A DNA stretch of 64,000 nt, from positions 1 to 64,000 of the forward strand of contig NZ_JAERPS020000008.1 of assembly GCF_016918075.2 (NCBI RefSeq), written 5' to 3'. This document shows, one piece after another, positions 54,962 to 64,000 of the stretch. The translations under genes were made by a program, and so were the position numbers. The stretch comes from Rheinheimera maricola (GTDB lineage Bacteria; Pseudomonadota; Gammaproteobacteria; Enterobacterales; Alteromonadaceae). How positions within the stretch are numbered: the stretch's first letter is position 1; every line of letters begins with the position of its first letter. A model generated the notes under the pieces. The model was not told the DNA's origin, made no database searches, and was given only the letters and a program-made list of their open reading frames with translations.

Positions 54962-57061
54962 ATGTCAGCAGATTTATCCTTATACAGAAACATTGGTATC
55001 TTCGCGCACGTTGATGCCGGCAAAACTACTACTACCGAGCGTATCCTGAAACTGACCGGTAAAATCCATAAGTTAGGTGAAGTTCACGAAGGTGAATCAA
55101 CTACCGACTTCATGGAACAGGAAGCAGAGCGCGGTATTACTATCCAATCAGCAGCGGTTAGCTGTTTCTGGAAAGGCTACCGTTTTAACGTTATTGATAC
55201 CCCGGGCCACGTTGACTTTACTGTTGAAGTTTACCGTTCACTGAAAGTATTAGATGGCGGTATCGGCGTATTCTGTGGTTCAGGCGGTGTTGAGCCTCAG
55301 TCAGAAACCAACTGGCGCTACGCGAACGACGCTGAAGTATCACGTCTTATTTTCGTAAACAAGCTGGACCGTATCGGTGCAGACTTTATCCGCGTAACCG
55401 AACAGGTTAAGAAAGTATTAGGTGCTAACCCACTTATCATGACCTTACCTATCGGCCGTGAAGATACGTTCTCTGGTGTTGTTGACCTTTTAACCCAAAA
55501 AGCTTACGTGTGGGATGAAACTGGCCAGCCAGAAAACTATACCGTAACAGACGTACCAGCTGACATGGCTGACGACGTTGAAATGTATCGTCAACAGATG
55601 ATCGAAACTGCTGTTGAGCAAGACGACGACCTGTTAATGGCATACATGGAAGGTGAAGAGCCTTCAATCGAAGACATCAAGCGTTGTATCCGTAAAGGTA
55701 CACGTGACCTGGCATTCTTCCCAACATACTGTGGTTCAGCCTTTAAAAACAAAGGCATGCAGTTACTGTTAGACGCCGTTGTCGATTATCTGCCAAGCCC
55801 AACTGAAGTAATTCCTCAACCACTGACTGACGAAGAAGGTAACGAGAACGGCCAGTTTGCAGTTGTTTCTGCTGACGAGCCATTCCGCGCTTTAGCGTTC
55901 AAAATCATGGATGACCGTTTCGGCGCTCTGACCTTCGTACGTGTTTACTCAGGTGTACTGAACAAGGGTGATACCATCCTGAACTCTTTCACAGGTAAAA
56001 CCGAGCGTATCGGCCGTATGGTTGAAATGTATGCCAATGACCGTATCGACCTGACTTCAGCTCAGGCCGGTGACATCATTGCTCTGGTTGGTATGAAGAA
56101 CAACACCCAGACTGGCCACACGCTGTGTGATCCTAAGCACCCTTGTACGCTTGAGCCAATGGTATTCCCAGAGCCGGTAATCTCTATCTCTGTTACGCCA
56201 AAAGACAAAGGTTCAGTTGAGAAGATGGGTATCGCTATCGGTAAGATGGTGGCTGAAGATCCAACTTTCCGTGTTGAAACTGATGTTGACTCAGGTGAAA
56301 CCATCCTTAAAGGTATGGGCGAATTACACTTAGATATCAAAGTAGACATCTTAAAACGTACTTACGGCGTTGAGTTAGTTGTAGGCCAGCCACAGGTTGC
56401 ATACCGCGAAACTATTACCCGTGAAATCGAAGACAGCTACACCCATAAGAAGCAATCTGGTGGTTCAGGTCAGTACGGTAAAATCGATTACCGCATTCGT
56501 CCGGGCGAGCAGAACTCAGGCTTCACGTTCAAATCAACTGTTGTTGGTGGTAGCGTACCAAAAGAATTTATGCCGGCAATCGAAAAAGGCTTCGAGTCTA
56601 TGATGTCAACCGGTACTCTGGCTGGCTTCCCGGTATTAGACGTTGAAGTTGAAGTATTCGACGGTGGTTTCCACGCTGTTGACTCATCAGCTATCGCTTT
56701 CGAAATCGCGGCTAAAGGCGCTTTCCGTCAGTCAATTCCAAAAGCTGGCGCGCAACTGCTTGAGCCAATCATGAAAGTTGACGTGTTTACCCCGGAAGAT
56801 CACGTAGGTGATGTTATCGGTGACTTAAACCGTCGTCGCGGCATGATCTCTGGTCAGGAAGCCGGTGTTACTGGTGTACGTATCAAAGCTGACGTACCAC
56901 TTTCAGAAATGTTCGGTTACATCAGTACACTGCGTACTATGACGTCAGGCCGTGGTCAGTTCTCTATGGAGTTCTCACACTACTCACCGTGTCCGTCAAA
57001 CGTGTCTGAAGCCGTAATTACTAAAGAAAAAGAAAAGAAAGCCGCTGCTGCTAAAAACTAA
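54962..57061 (+). CDS. fusA2: Second elongation factor G (EF-G2-type), stand-alone
   Basis: 699 residues. All translational GTPase motifs: G1 A-H-V-D-A-G-K-T at 15-22, G3 D-T-P-G-H at 79-83, G4 N-K-L-D at 133-136 (canonical EF-G has N-K-M-D). C-terminal domains IV-V typical of EF-G (P-C-P-x-x-x; [10 protein letters not shown]). It lies outside the str operon and carries no rpsG or tufA neighbour, so it is the paralog found in Vibrio/Shewanella. Codon use is strongly optimised (Arg almost all CGT/CGC), so high expression is expected. Role versus EF-G1 in ribosome recycling is inference. Confidence 0.9.
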   Translation: MSADLSLYRNIGIFAHVDAGKTTTTERILKLTGKIHKLGEVHEGESTTDFMEQEAERGITIQSAAVSCFWKGYRFNVIDTPGHVDFTVEVYRSLKVLDGGIGVFCGSGGVEPQSETNWRYANDAEVSRLIFVNKLDRIGADFIRVTEQVKKVLGANPLIMTLPIGREDTFSGVVDLLTQKAYVWDETGQPENYTVTDVPADMADDVEMYRQQMIETAVEQDDDLLMAYMEGEEPSIEDIKRCIRKGTRDLAFFPTYCGSAFKNKGMQLLLDAVVDYLPSPTEVIPQPLTDEEGNENGQFAVVSADEPFRALAFKIMDDRFGALTFVRVYSGVLNKGDTILNSFTGKTERIGRMVEMYANDRIDLTSAQAGDIIALVGMKNNTQTGHTLCDPKHPCTLEPMVFPEPVISISVTPKDKGSVEKMGIAIGKMVAEDPTFRVETDVDSGETILKGMGELHLDIKVDILKRTYGVELVVGQPQVAYRETITREIEDSYTHKKQSGGSGQYGKIDYRIRPGEQNSGFTFKSTVVGGSVPKEFMPAIEKGFESMMSTGTLAGFPVLDVEVEVFDGGFHAVDSSAIAFEIAAKGAFRQSIPKAGAQLLEPIMKVDVFTPEDHVGDVIGDLNRRRGMISGQEAGVTGVRIKADVPLSEMFGYISTLRTMTSGRGQFSMEFSHYSPCPSNVSEAVITKEKEKKAAAAKN

Positions 57062-57076
57062 GCTGTAGTCAATGAT

Positions 57077-57114
57077 AAAAGCCTCGCCGGTGCAAACCAG
57101 CGGGGCTTTTTTTT
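57077..57114 (+). terminator. Terminator of fusA2
   Basis: AAGCCTCGC pairs with GCGGGGCTT (one G-U), loop in between, then TTTTTTTT. Confidence 0.88.
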
Positions 57115-57324
57115 GTTTGTTTTTTCAGAATTGGAATTTCACCTAGGTTAATTTTTGCTATTGTTGAAAAATCCTACTTTCCATAACTAAATGTTGATCT
57201 AAATCTTGTTTTATTAAAAATAGATCAGTTCTAGCAATTAAAAGCCGCCCCTTTTCAGTAACATGAGCTATTGTCATTACTTCGGTATCTCTATTAACTT
57301 GAATTGTTTTTTGTGAGTATAAGT

Positions 57325-58137
57325 ATGAAGACAATGATCCAAAATGCGACCAATCTACCCAGTATCCCCAAAGTTATCCAAGAACTTATCGCTTCATTAA
57401 ATAATCCGAATTTTAGCAGTAATCAAGTTGGTCAAATTATTGGTAATGATCAGGCTATAACTGCAAAGGTATTAAGAGTTGCAAATTCTGTGCGTTATGG
57501 TGGCCATCGTAAAGTAGGCTCAATTAAAGATGCGGTAGTAATAATGGGCATCGACGCTCTGCGTACACTGGTATTTGCCATTGGTTTTACCGGCAATATA
57601 AAGGCGCCGGAAGGTTTTGATATTAATGCATTCTGGTTACGCTCTTTTAAAATAGCCAATAGAAGTAAGTGGTTAGCTAAACATCTTAAAGCTGATGCCG
57701 AAATTGCCTATACCTGTGGCTTGCTGCATGCCATAGGTGAGTATCTGATCCATGTAATTAAACCTGAACAAGCCATTTTGATTGATCAGCGGGTAAACAC
57801 CGGCGAGTCTCGTTCGCGTTTAGAGCAAGAATTATTGGGGTTTGACTACACTCAAGCGGGAAGTGAGCTGGCGGAACATTGGTATTTTCCGGCAGATATC
57901 GTCAAAGCAATACGCTGGCAAGAAAACCCTCTGGCTGCGCCAGAATTATCGCCTTATGCATGCTGCCTGCACTTGGCGCACTACATGACTGATCATCAGC
58001 CAAAAATCCGTGAGGGAAACTTTGACGATTTCCCGGTTAAACTGGCGCATGCCATCGGCCTTAAGTTATCGGATATTTTTCCATTATTGCAAAGCGCGCC
58101 TGATTTAGATGACGGCATAGCTGATCTATTGCACTAA
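57325..58137 (+). CDS. HDOD domain protein
   Basis: 270 residues from ATG 57325; an earlier TTG at 57304 would add 7 residues. The HDOD domain (residues about 5-200) opens L-P-S-I-P-K-V-I-Q-E-L and has the family segments V-A-N-S-V-R-Y and Y-T-C-G-L-L-H-A-I-G-E-Y-L, retaining a nucleotide-signalling fold without the catalytic H-D metal pair in obvious form. Such single-domain HDOD proteins regulate motility or biofilm in some gammaproteobacteria. Rare codons and a 3' end near the MoxR/CoxE block; monocistronic. Confidence 0.87.
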   Translation: MKTMIQNATNLPSIPKVIQELIASLNNPNFSSNQVGQIIGNDQAITAKVLRVANSVRYGGHRKVGSIKDAVVIMGIDALRTLVFAIGFTGNIKAPEGFDINAFWLRSFKIANRSKWLAKHLKADAEIAYTCGLLHAIGEYLIHVIKPEQAILIDQRVNTGESRSRLEQELLGFDYTQAGSELAEHWYFPADIVKAIRWQENPLAAPELSPYACCLHLAHYMTDHQPKIREGNFDDFPVKLAHAIGLKLSDIFPLLQSAPDLDDGIADLLH

Positions 58138-58183
58138 GTATTTTCAGACACGGCAGCTAATAGCTGCCGCCTTAGTAGATATT

Positions 58184-59353
58184 TTACAACAAGGTCTTTA
58201 TTGCTGAGTTTAGCCCATCTAATGTCAGCGGGAACATCCGCCTTTGCATTAACTGCTCGATGATGCCTATCGAGTAGTAATGCGACCACCAGTGCACGGG
58301 TTGTGGGTTTAACCACACAGCCTTAGGAAACTGGTTCAATAAACGCTGCAACCAGACTTTCCCCGGCAGCTCATTGAAGTGCTCTACACTGCCACCTGGG
58401 TATTCAATCTCGTAAGGCCCCATGGTCGCATCACCGACAAAGATCAGTTTATAATCACTGCCAAAGGTATGAATAATATCATCTACTTTTACCTTTTCGG
58501 TATAACGACGCTTACTGTCACGCCATACACCTTCATACACGCAGTTATGAAAGTAGAAAAACTGCAGCTGTTTAAATTCGCTTTTTACCGCAGCAAATAA
58601 CTTTTGGCATTGCTCGATATGGTCGTCCATCGAGCCGCCCACATCAAAAAACACCAGCAACTTAATGGCATTGTGCCGCTCGCGCATAAAACGTAAATCC
58701 AACCAGCCGGCCTGCTCAGAAGTGGCCTGAATAGTACCGTGTAAGTCCAGCTCGGTTTGTGCGCCGCTGCGGGCAAATTTACGCAGCTGTTTCAGTGCCA
58801 GTTTAATACTGCGGTTGTTAAGTTCGCTGTCGGTGTCTAAATCTTTAAATTCGCGTTTATCCCACACCTTTACCGCACGGCGCGCACCACTGCCCTGCTG
58901 GCCAATACGCACGCCTTCCGGGTTATACCCATGAGCGCCAAAAGGTGAGGTACCGGAGGTGCCAATCCATTTATTGCCACCGCTGTGTTTTTTCTGCTGC
59001 TCGGCTAAACGTTCACGCAGCGTTTGCAGCAGTTTATCCAGCCCGCCTAATGCCTGCAGCTTGGCTTTGTCTTCCTCGCTGAGTTTACGCAGCATGTCCG
59101 GCACCAGCCACTCTGGCGGAATGCTGGCAGCGATGTCTACCTGCGCTACCCCCTCAAAGTAATCGGCAAAGGCGCGGTCGAATTTGTCGTATTGAGTTTC
59201 ATCTTTTACCAAACATAGTCTGGACAACTGATAAAAAGCTTCAGTGTCGGCGAAAATCACCTGTTGTTTTAACGCATTAAGTAAATCCAGCAGTTCGGTA
59301 ATGCTGGTTTTCAAGCCGTATTTGCGCAAGGTAAAAAAGAAATCAATTAGCAT
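58184..59353 (-). CDS. CoxE-like VWA protein
   Basis: 389 residues. The N-terminal part is helical; the C-terminal VWA domain holds a MIDAS D-V-G-G-S-M-D-D (about residues 243-250). In the classic motif this is D-x-S-x-S, so the first serine is replaced by Gly and metal binding may be altered. Pairs with the MoxR ATPase upstream. Such MoxR-CoxE pairs assemble or activate metal-containing or other complexes, client unknown here. Ends 47 bases from the HDOD gene on the other strand. Confidence 0.85.
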   Translation of the reverse strand: MLIDFFFTLRKYGLKTSITELLDLLNALKQQVIFADTEAFYQLSRLCLVKDETQYDKFDRAFADYFEGVAQVDIAASIPPEWLVPDMLRKLSEEDKAKLQALGGLDKLLQTLRERLAEQQKKHSGGNKWIGTSGTSPFGAHGYNPEGVRIGQQGSGARRAVKVWDKREFKDLDTDSELNNRSIKLALKQLRKFARSGAQTELDLHGTIQATSEQAGWLDLRFMRERHNAIKLLVFFDVGGSMDDHIEQCQKLFAAVKSEFKQLQFFYFHNCVYEGVWRDSKRRYTEKVKVDDIIHTFGSDYKLIFVGDATMGPYEIEYPGGSVEHFNELPGKVWLQRLLNQFPKAVWLNPQPVHWWSHYYSIGIIEQLMQRRMFPLTLDGLNSAIKTLL

Positions 59354-59397
59354 ATTGCTTGCTCAGTTAAATTGGGCTTGCTCATGCTGCAGGGCGA

Positions 59398-59490
59398 GAC
59401 TGGAAACTCGTTTTGGTCGGCGCAGAGTGTCTGAGCGCAGGCGCCAGCCGCAGCGAGTTGCTGCGACGAGCCAAAAGGAGTATTACAGTC
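59398..59490. repeat. 93-bp imperfect palindrome (MITE- or REP-like candidate)
   Basis: The ends GACTGGAAACTCGTTTTGG (59398-59416) and CCAAAAGGAGTATTACAGTC (59471-59490) are inverted repeats with few mismatches and one gap. The core is GC-rich and folds itself, with GGCGC/GCGCC and CGCAGC-GAGTT-GCTGCG (59449-59466). It lies between moxR and coxE-like genes of the same transcription unit. Copy number in the genome cannot be seen. Confidence 0.6.
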
Positions 59491-59526
59491 GACCCCGAAG
59501 AATACTGCAGAAGACCTCAACATTCT

Positions 59527-60372
59527 TTAGCGCCCTTGCCTTTTCGCCAAAAATGCCAGTTTTTCTACTAGTGCCACATCCTGCTCGTTTTTAAGTAAGG
59601 CACCAAACATCGGCATTAGGCCGCCTTTCTGCTGTTTATCGGTTAATACCTCAGCCGGAATATCTTCAGCCAGTAACAGCTTTAACCAGTCAAGCAACTC
59701 CGAGGTTGACGGTTTTTTCTTTAAGCCCGGCAGCTCGCGCAGCTCAAAAAACACCTCCAGCGCTGTGCTTAACAGCTGCTGCTGAATATGTGGGTAATGT
59801 ACGTCAACAATAGCGCGCAAGGTATCGGCATCCGGAAAACGGATATAGTGAAAAAAGCAGCGGCGTAAAAACGCATCCGGCAGCTCTTTGTCGTTATTTG
59901 AGGTAATAATCACGATTGGCCGCTCAACGGCAGCGATATGCTCGCCGGTTTCATGCACGTAAAACGCCATCCGGTCCAGTTCGTGCAGTAAATCGTTAGG
60001 AAACTCAATATCGGCTTTGTCTATTTCGTCTATTAGCAGTACCGGGCGTTTAGCCGCGGTAAACGCCTGCCACAATTTACCTGGCCGGATATAGTTATTA
60101 ATGTCATGTACCTTATCGCTGCCCAGCTGGCTGTCGCGCAGGCGCGACACCGCATCGTACTCGTACAGGCCGTGCTGTGCTTTGGTGGTCGATTTTATAT
60201 GCCACTGAATAATCTCTGTACCCAGGCTTGCTGCCAATTCTTCAGCCAGTCGTGTTTTACCGGTGCCAGGCTCGCCTTTTATCAGCAGCGGTTTTTCCAG
60301 CGTTACCGCGGCATTTACCGCTAATGCCAGTTCATCAGACACGATATAGTTGTCGGTGCTTACAAAGGCCAT
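59527..60372 (-). CDS. MoxR-family AAA+ ATPase
   Basis: 281 residues. Walker A G-E-P-G-T-G-K-T at 33-40, Walker B V-L-L-I-D-E-I-D-K-A-D, sensor region I-I-T-S-N-N-D-K-E-L-P-D-A-F-L-R-R-C and arginine finger R-R. This matches the MoxR group known to work with VWA proteins as chaperones for cofactor insertion. The gene precedes the CoxE-like gene in the same direction, 173 bases apart. ATG start. Confidence 0.9.
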   Translation of the reverse strand: MAFVSTDNYIVSDELALAVNAAVTLEKPLLIKGEPGTGKTRLAEELAASLGTEIIQWHIKSTTKAQHGLYEYDAVSRLRDSQLGSDKVHDINNYIRPGKLWQAFTAAKRPVLLIDEIDKADIEFPNDLLHELDRMAFYVHETGEHIAAVERPIVIITSNNDKELPDAFLRRCFFHYIRFPDADTLRAIVDVHYPHIQQQLLSTALEVFFELRELPGLKKKPSTSELLDWLKLLLAEDIPAEVLTDKQQKGGLMPMFGALLKNEQDVALVEKLAFLAKRQGR

Positions 60373-60506
60373 AAGTCCCCTCTATGCTTAGTGTTTAAAC
60401 CCAACGCTGTTGTGGTAAAACGTAATATCTTATAGCCAAAAGCTACTGTAATTTTTGCCACGCTGGCGTATTCTTATAACCAATTTATCGTAAACGGAGT
60501 TTTTTT

Positions 60507-61481
60507 ATGGCAAACGTCTATGCAGACAACTCATTGTCTATCGGCCGCACCCCGCTGGTCAAATTAAACCGGACCATTGAAGGCGGCGCTAATGTTTACG
60601 CCAAGATTGAAGCGCGTAACCCCAGCTTCAGTGTAAAATGCCGTTTGGGCGCAGCACTGATATGGGATGCCGAGAAAAACGGTACCTTAACGGCAGACAA
60701 AGAAATTGTCGAGCCTACCTCAGGCAATACCGGTATTGCCCTGGCATTTGTTGCTGCCAGCCGTGGTTATAAGCTTACACTTACCATGCCAGCCACTATG
60801 AGCTTAGAGCGACGTAAGCTGTTAAAAGCCTTAGGCGCCAATTTAGTGCTGACCGAAGGCCCTAAAGGTATGAAAGGCGCGATTGAAAAAGCCAAAGAAA
60901 TTCAGGCATCTAACCCGGATAAATATTTAATTTTGGGCCAGTTTGAAAACCCGGCTAACCCGCAAATTCACTTTGATACCACCGGGCCGGAAATTTTTAA
61001 TGATTTAGACGGTAAAGTGGATATTTTTGTCGCCGGCGTCGGCACCGGCGGTACTATTACCGGTGTTAGCCGTTATCTGAAAAACGAGAAGAAGCTGCCG
61101 CTGTTAAGCGTGGCGGTAGAGCCGGCAGAATCACCGGTAATCACTCAGGCCAAAGCCGGTGAAGAGCTAAAACCTGGCCCGCATAAAATTCAGGGCATTG
61201 GTGCCGGTTTTATCCCAGGCAACCTCGATTTAGCCTTAGTCGATGAAGTTGAGCGCGTTACCAGCGAGGAGGCTATTGCCGGCGCCCATCGTTTAATGCG
61301 CGAAGAAGGTATTCTGGCCGGTATTTCGTCCGGTGCAGCGCTGGTAGCCGCCCAACGTTTAGCGTTAAAACCGGAAAATGCCGGCAAAAATATCGTGGTT
61401 ATTCTGGCTAGCGCCGCCGAGCGTTACTTAACCAGCCCACTATTTGCTGAAGTATTTACTGAGCAGGAATTACAAGCTTAA
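60507..61481 (+). CDS. cysK: Cysteine synthase A
   Basis: 324 residues. PLP Schiff-base lysine K44 in N-P-S-F-S-V-K-C-R, the substrate loop T-S-G-N-T-G near residue 72, and the phosphate-binding G-T-G-G-T-I-T-G. It makes cysteine from O-acetylserine and sulfide. Strong Shine-Dalgarno GGAG. Ends with its own terminator. Confidence 0.96.
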   Translation: MANVYADNSLSIGRTPLVKLNRTIEGGANVYAKIEARNPSFSVKCRLGAALIWDAEKNGTLTADKEIVEPTSGNTGIALAFVAASRGYKLTLTMPATMSLERRKLLKALGANLVLTEGPKGMKGAIEKAKEIQASNPDKYLILGQFENPANPQIHFDTTGPEIFNDLDGKVDIFVAGVGTGGTITGVSRYLKNEKKLPLLSVAVEPAESPVITQAKAGEELKPGPHKIQGIGAGFIPGNLDLALVDEVERVTSEEAIAGAHRLMREEGILAGISSGAALVAAQRLALKPENAGKNIVVILASAAERYLTSPLFAEVFTEQELQA

Positions 61482-61501
61482 TCAAAATGTTAACTAACAT
61501 A

Positions 61502-61526
61502 GGGCAGCTCAGGCTGCCCTTTTCTT
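61502..61526 (+). terminator. Terminator of cysK
   Basis: GGGCAGC-TCAG-GCTGCCC followed by TTTTCTTT. Confidence 0.88.
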
Positions 61527-61583
61527 TACAGCGACAAAAAAAAACGCCACACTGTTGTTTCGCTCTATACCGGATATCACACT

Positions 61584-62027
61584 ATGACGTTTCGCTGGAT
61601 CTTGCCGGTGTTGTTATTACTAACCGCTTGCTCTGAAGATGCACCTACGATCAATGCCCAATGGGGTAGCCCTGAATATGTCGCAACACAATTTCTTCAA
61701 GCGTTGTATATTGACAAAGATCTGGATAAAGCCAAAGGGCTTAGTACCGCTGAGTACGCCCAGTTAATGGAGTCGTATGGCACTGTACGCCAGGTTGGCC
61801 GTACGCTAATGAACATGTCCTTTGATAGCGTTGAGATTAGAGTAAATCGCAGTGGCGGAAATCTGCGTGAACAATATGAAAACACGGCCGAGATTGCCAT
61901 TTTACTAACCGGACAACATGACGGTAAAAAAGTGGATGAAATACGGGTAGTAGAGCTTATTCAATTAAACGGTCGCTGGGTGGTGCAAGCCGTTCAAGTG
62001 GATAAATTTGCCAGCAGCGCGCGCTAA
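61584..62027 (+). CDS. Hypothetical lipoprotein (DUF4878-like fold)
   Basis: 147 residues. Lipobox L-L-T-A-C with C16. The rest has S-P-E-Y-V-A-T-Q-F-L-Q-A-L-Y-I-D-K-D and alternating beta strands (V-E-I-R-V-N, I-A-I-L-L-T-G, W-V-V-Q-A-V-Q-V), resembling NTF2/DUF4878-like lipoproteins. Family not certain; the envelope location is clear. Confidence 0.72.
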   Translation: MTFRWILPVLLLLTACSEDAPTINAQWGSPEYVATQFLQALYIDKDLDKAKGLSTAEYAQLMESYGTVRQVGRTLMNMSFDSVEIRVNRSGGNLREQYENTAEIAILLTGQHDGKKVDEIRVVELIQLNGRWVVQAVQVDKFASSAR

Positions 62028-62056
62028 GCGCGGCTGATATTATTGCACTGATAATG

Positions 62057-62797
62057 TTATCGCTTAAAAAATGCCGCAATGCGCTGCTGGCATTCAACAC
62101 CGTGCAACAAAGCTTGAAACTGTACCAGCTCTGCCGCGATAGTATCCAAGGTTAGCGTTTTGCTGCTGCGCTTTAATAATGCTTTGCTACTTTGTACCGC
62201 CGAGGCAGGTAAACTAGCCAATTTAAGCGCTTTTTGCCATGCCAGCTGCTCTAGCTCACCGGTACTTATCACCTGATTCACCAAGCCCATTTGCAGTGCG
62301 TCTGCCGCGCAAAATGGCTCTCCTAATAACAAGTACTGCGCCGCACGCTGATAACCTACCAGATTTGGCAGCAACACACTCGACCCCGCCTCCGGACACA
62401 AACCTAACGGCGTAAACGGCATTTGAAACCGGGCATTGTCGGCTGCGTACACCAAATCACAATGCAACAACGCCGTAGTGCCAATGCCTATTGCTAAGCC
62501 TGCTACTGCCGCAATAATCGGCTTTTCGAATTGGGCCAATTGATATAAAAATTGCACAGTAGGATGTTGGCTGTTTAGCTCACCAGAGCCAAGAAAATCC
62601 TGTAAATCGTTTCCGGCACTAAAACAATCGGTACTGCCCTGCAGTAACACCACCAGGATCTTGTCGTCAGCGGCGGCCTGTTGCAAAGCCGTCGTTAACT
62701 GCAGGTACATCTGCTGGTTTAAAGCATTTTTTTTCTCGGGCCGGTTTAATGTTATCCGCAATATGCCCTGCTCTATGCGCTGGCTTATCTCACTCAT
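62057..62797 (-). CDS. Enoyl-CoA hydratase/isomerase family protein
   Basis: 246 residues. Crotonase fold: I-T-L-N-R-P-E-K-K-N-A-L-N near residue 15, S-A-G-N-D-L and oxyanion-hole segments, and G-L-A-I-G-I-G-T-T-A. The catalytic acidic position is filled by L-C-P-E-A-G-S-S near 125; only one glutamate is obvious, so hydratase versus isomerase cannot be told. Follows the gamma-glutamyltransferase on the same strand with a 14-base gap. Confidence 0.87.
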   Translation of the reverse strand: MSEISQRIEQGILRITLNRPEKKNALNQQMYLQLTTALQQAAADDKILVVLLQGSTDCFSAGNDLQDFLGSGELNSQHPTVQFLYQLAQFEKPIIAAVAGLAIGIGTTALLHCDLVYAADNARFQMPFTPLGLCPEAGSSVLLPNLVGYQRAAQYLLLGEPFCAADALQMGLVNQVISTGELEQLAWQKALKLASLPASAVQSSKALLKRSSKTLTLDTIAAELVQFQALLHGVECQQRIAAFFKR

Positions 62798-62811
62798 GCA
62801 ATACTTTCCTG

Positions 62812-64000
62812 TTATTTACCTGCCGCGCTACCTTCACGCCGGGGATCCGCCGCACCTTGCAAACCTTCTTTTGTGAGCATAATGGCATGCAGGCCACTGT
62901 TTAAATCTTGCAGCTGTACTTTGTAGCCCATAGCTTCCAACTCTGGCTGTTGTTGCGCCAACAAAGTGCCTTGTTCTAATGCCAGGTAGTCGTTTCGATG
63001 GGTGATCCGCGGTAAATTCAGCGCTTGCTGCACATCCAGTTGCCAGTCCAGCACGGCAATTATGCTCTGCGCAACATAATTAATAATGCGGCTACCACCA
63101 GGCGAGCCAATCACTAACACCAAGTTGTTGTCAGCATCAAACACCATCATTGGCGCCATAGATGAGCGTGGCCGCTTGCCCCCTTCAACCCGATTAGCCA
63201 CTAAATGGCCATTCTGCTGCGGTGCTAAGCTAAAATCGGTTAACTGATTATTTAATAAAAAGCCCCCCACCATCAAACCAGAACCAAATACATTTTCAAT
63301 ACTAGTGGTCATACTAACGGCATTGCCGTCACTGTCGACAATAGAGAAATGGCTGGTATTGGGCAGTTCTGGTGATGGTGCGGATATCAATGCCGGTGCA
63401 CCGTCCGGGATACCCGCCTGCGCTGGCGCACCGGCAGTTTTCACATCGATAAGTGCCGCGCGTTGGGCCAGATAGTCTGGCGCTAACATTCCAGCGGTGG
63501 GTACCGGGACAAAGGCAGGATCGGCCAGGTAACGCTCGCGATCGGCAAACGCCAGCTTAGCCGCCTGAGCCAGCAGGTGCGTGGTTTGTACACTATCAGG
63601 TGCCAGCTTACTTAAATCAAACTGCTGTAAAATACCCAGCACCTGTAGCACGGCGACTCCGCCTGAACTTGGTGGCGCCATACCACATACTTTATACAGC
63701 CGATATGGCATACAAAGCGGCTCACGTTGCACGGCTTTGTAGGCAGCCATGTCAGCTACCGTTAGGCTGCCTGGGTTTACCGGCGCAGTCTGTACACGTT
63801 TACTGATAGCCTGGGCCAGCTCACCACGATAAAATGCATCAGGCCCGCTGCTGGCAATCGCTTTTAATGTTGCAGCATAGGCTGGATTTTTCAGTACGCT
63901 GCCCTCGGCTACAGACTGATCCGCAGGAAAAAAATATTGCCTCGACTCATGAAACTGCGATACGCCTTTATTCCAGCCCATCGCCAATTGGCGTGCGGTG
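62812..64000 (-). CDS. ggt: Gamma-glutamyltransferase (C-terminal part, runs off the window)
   Basis: The right end of the window cuts the gene; about 395 residues of the C-terminal side are present. N-terminal nucleophile family: autocleavage threonine in N-T-S-H-F-S-I-V-D, catalytic G-S-P-G-G-S-R-I-I segment and D-P-R-R-E-G near the C terminus. It transfers the gamma-glutamyl group of glutathione. The N-terminal part lies beyond 64000, as the frame stays open to the edge (T-A-R-Q-L-A before the internal Met). Confidence 0.92.
   Translation of the reverse strand, partial: TARQLAMGWNKGVSQFHESRQYFFPADQSVAEGSVLKNPAYAATLKAIASSGPDAFYRGELAQAISKRVQTAPVNPGSLTVADMAAYKAVQREPLCMPYRLYKVCGMAPPSSGGVAVLQVLGILQQFDLSKLAPDSVQTTHLLAQAAKLAFADRERYLADPAFVPVPTAGMLAPDYLAQRAALIDVKTAGAPAQAGIPDGAPALISAPSPELPNTSHFSIVDSDGNAVSMTTSIENVFGSGLMVGGFLLNNQLTDFSLAPQQNGHLVANRVEGGKRPRSSMAPMMVFDADNNLVLVIGSPGGSRIINYVAQSIIAVLDWQLDVQQALNLPRITHRNDYLALEQGTLLAQQQPELEAMGYKVQLQDLNSGLHAIMLTKEGLQGAADPRREGSAAGK

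Overview
The window reads as an ordinary chromosomal segment of a marine or aquatic gammaproteobacterium close to Rheinheimera, Arsukibacterium or Alishewanella. This placement is an inference. It rests on Alteromonadales/Vibrio/Shewanella-type families (DUF3581, VC2046/SO_2500, DUF2066, DUF2897, DUF3081) and on gene orders shared with enterics and vibrios: yffB-dapE, yejK/yejLM, pheST-ihfA, dapA-bamC, gcvR-bcp, perM/bepA-arsC, ydbH-ynbE-ydbL. Coding density is high. I see no phage, transposase, integron, CRISPR array or rRNA operon.

Layout. 1-7.5 kb: DUF3581 protein, a LexA-controlled sulA, ychJ, tRNA-Tyr, a response regulator with TPR repeats, deoC, a YgjP-type metallopeptidase, xthA and yfbV. 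7.4-8.0 kb: a large divergent intergenic region with two inverted DnaA boxes. 8-15 kb: a degenerate EIIA-Glc-like protein, yffB-dapE-M15 peptidase-DUF2897 (translationally coupled), yejK/yejL/yejM, rlmF and cvfB. 16-22 kb: a six-gene minus-strand operon of the light/singlet-oxygen type (ybgA-like, phrB, SnoaL-like, FAD oxidoreductase, DUF1365, cfa), with a possible ECF-type promoter but no regulator beside it. 22-30 kb: pheS-pheT-ihfA, and dapA-bamC-DUF2066-hda. 30-38 kb: gcvR-bcp, a PQQ sugar dehydrogenase with a TonB-dependent receptor, perM, bepA-arsC-wrbA-DUF2069. 38-45 kb: periplasmic binding protein, rmuC, Lon-N protein, queE/queC, a hairpin-rich intergenic repeat, and lysC behind a lysine riboswitch that has extra leader structure. 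45-54 kb: secreted proteins, M28 peptidase, ydbH-ynbE-ydbL, a TPR-GGDEF cyclase and a CstA transporter. 55-64 kb: a stand-alone second EF-G, an HDOD protein, a MoxR/CoxE-like pair separated by a 93-bp imperfect palindrome, cysK, a lipoprotein, an enoyl-CoA hydratase and a truncated gamma-glutamyltransferase running off the right edge.

Functionally the region is housekeeping: lysine/diaminopimelate synthesis (dapE, dapA, lysC), envelope biogenesis (bamC, bepA, yejM, ydbH-ynbE-ydbL), replication and repair control (hda, xthA, phrB, rmuC, sulA), translation (pheST, EF-G2, tRNA-Tyr, queC/queE, rlmF) and redox defence (bcp, wrbA, cfa). No clearly new multi-gene system stands out. The less explained signals are the two non-coding palindromic elements (42.99-43.20 kb and 59.40-59.49 kb), the leader upstream of the lysine riboswitch, the DnaA-box pair, the His-less EIIA-like protein, the regulator-less photolyase operon and an orphan terminator that may end a small RNA.
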